A program made the position numbers and the translations under genes. 64,000 nucleotides of DNA from Apostichopus japonicus. Its lineage: Eukaryota > Echinodermata > Holothuroidea > Aspidochirotida > Stichopodidae. The first letter of the stretch is position 1; every line of letters starts with the position of its first letter. The stretch is taken from the NCBI RefSeq assembly GCF_037975245.1, contig NC_092577.1:15452013-15516012 (forward strand). Direction: 5' to 3'. Under the pieces are notes generated by a model, which ran no database searches, had not been told where the DNA came from, and saw only the letters and a list, made by a program, of their open reading frames with translations. Positions 63,841 to 64,000 of the stretch are shown here, piece after piece.

Positions 63841-64000
63841 ACAGCAATGCCTGGATTCCTTGGAGAATGTACATCCCACACTTCGGATGGAACAAGTGAA
63901 GGTTATGTGCACATCGGACTGTTTTGTCTTGAATCTGATGATGTTGTTTCTTCCTGTTTCAGGCTATTACCATCATGAACATATCACTGTGTCAGCACGG
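63841..64000 (+). CDS. ZAD-like gene, two further exon pieces (runs off the window)
   Basis: Acceptor TTTACACAG (about 63832-63842) opens QCLDSLENVHPTLRMEQVK, with a donor GAAG/GTTATG near 63899. A second acceptor CCTGTTTCAG at 63962 opens AITIMNISLCQHG to the window edge. The frame stays open across the join. The donor is weak, so retention of the small intron is possible. Confidence 0.4.

Noticed and set aside
1-64000. tRNA, 5S or rRNA genes
   Set aside because: No B-box type motif (GGTTCRANNCC) in a plausible cloverleaf and no rRNA sequence was recognised by eye; a covariance-model scan would be needed to exclude them.

Overview
The window looks like repeat-dense, AT-rich intergenic and intronic DNA from the nuclear genome of an invertebrate animal, most likely a marine one and plausibly a deuterostome such as an echinoderm. 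That placement is inferred from intron/exon signals, several non-LTR (LINE) clades typical of such genomes, a 2A-like peptide motif in a LINE (known from sea urchin and lancelet elements), and protein modules common in those animals. No sequence fixes the species. There are no prokaryotic features. Nearly every long ORF is a retrotransposon fragment, a tandem-repeat read-through or a shadow frame.

Layout. 0-4 kb: decayed coiled-coil gene fragment, a U2 snRNA-headed repeat, and a broken DDE-type transposase gene split by a small Tx1-like retrotransposon tail. 4-9.5 kb: a 19-bp minisatellite and a G-run-bearing ~135-bp satellite array interrupted by a composite insertion and by an L2/CR1-like LINE. 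9.7-11.4 kb: a broken Jockey/CR1-group LINE. 13-14.2, 20.5-22.8 and 41.4-44.0 kb: three copies of one non-coding transposon family packed with AGGTCA nuclear-receptor half-sites. 15.9-16.5 and 32.2-35.3 kb: two copies of a zinc-finger gene fragment, the second split by Tx1-like insertions. 17.5-19 kb: an inverted-repeat element and a decayed TCTCGCGAGA array. 20.3-31 kb: exons of a BEN-domain-like gene with a near-complete 2A-bearing LINE in an intron. 36.7-38 kb: the best host-gene candidate, two phase-matched exons. 39.8-41 kb: a DNA transposon with perfect 25-bp inverted repeats. 44.4-54.4 kb: a nest of L1/Tx1-clade elements. 54.5-59.7 kb: LINE, gag-like and Tx1 debris with a second U2-headed repeat. 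61.6-64 kb: a multi-exon ZAD-like gene or pseudogene running off the right edge.

The most interesting material is (i) the Tx1-like family, in which copies carry ORF1 plus the 3' end but lack ORF2, with two different deletion junctions, a HAL1-like ORF1-only state; one such copy sits inside another Tx1-like family with a clean 12-bp target-site duplication; (ii) a U2-snRNA-headed repeat in two places with conserved hairpins; (iii) a transposon family carrying ordered DR4-DR5-DR1 nuclear-receptor sites; (iv) a 2A-like motif in a LINE.

The elements have mostly parasitised each other. The only sequences that may serve the host are the 36.7-kb gene, the BEN-like gene and the ZAD-like gene, and the last two carry frame breaks.
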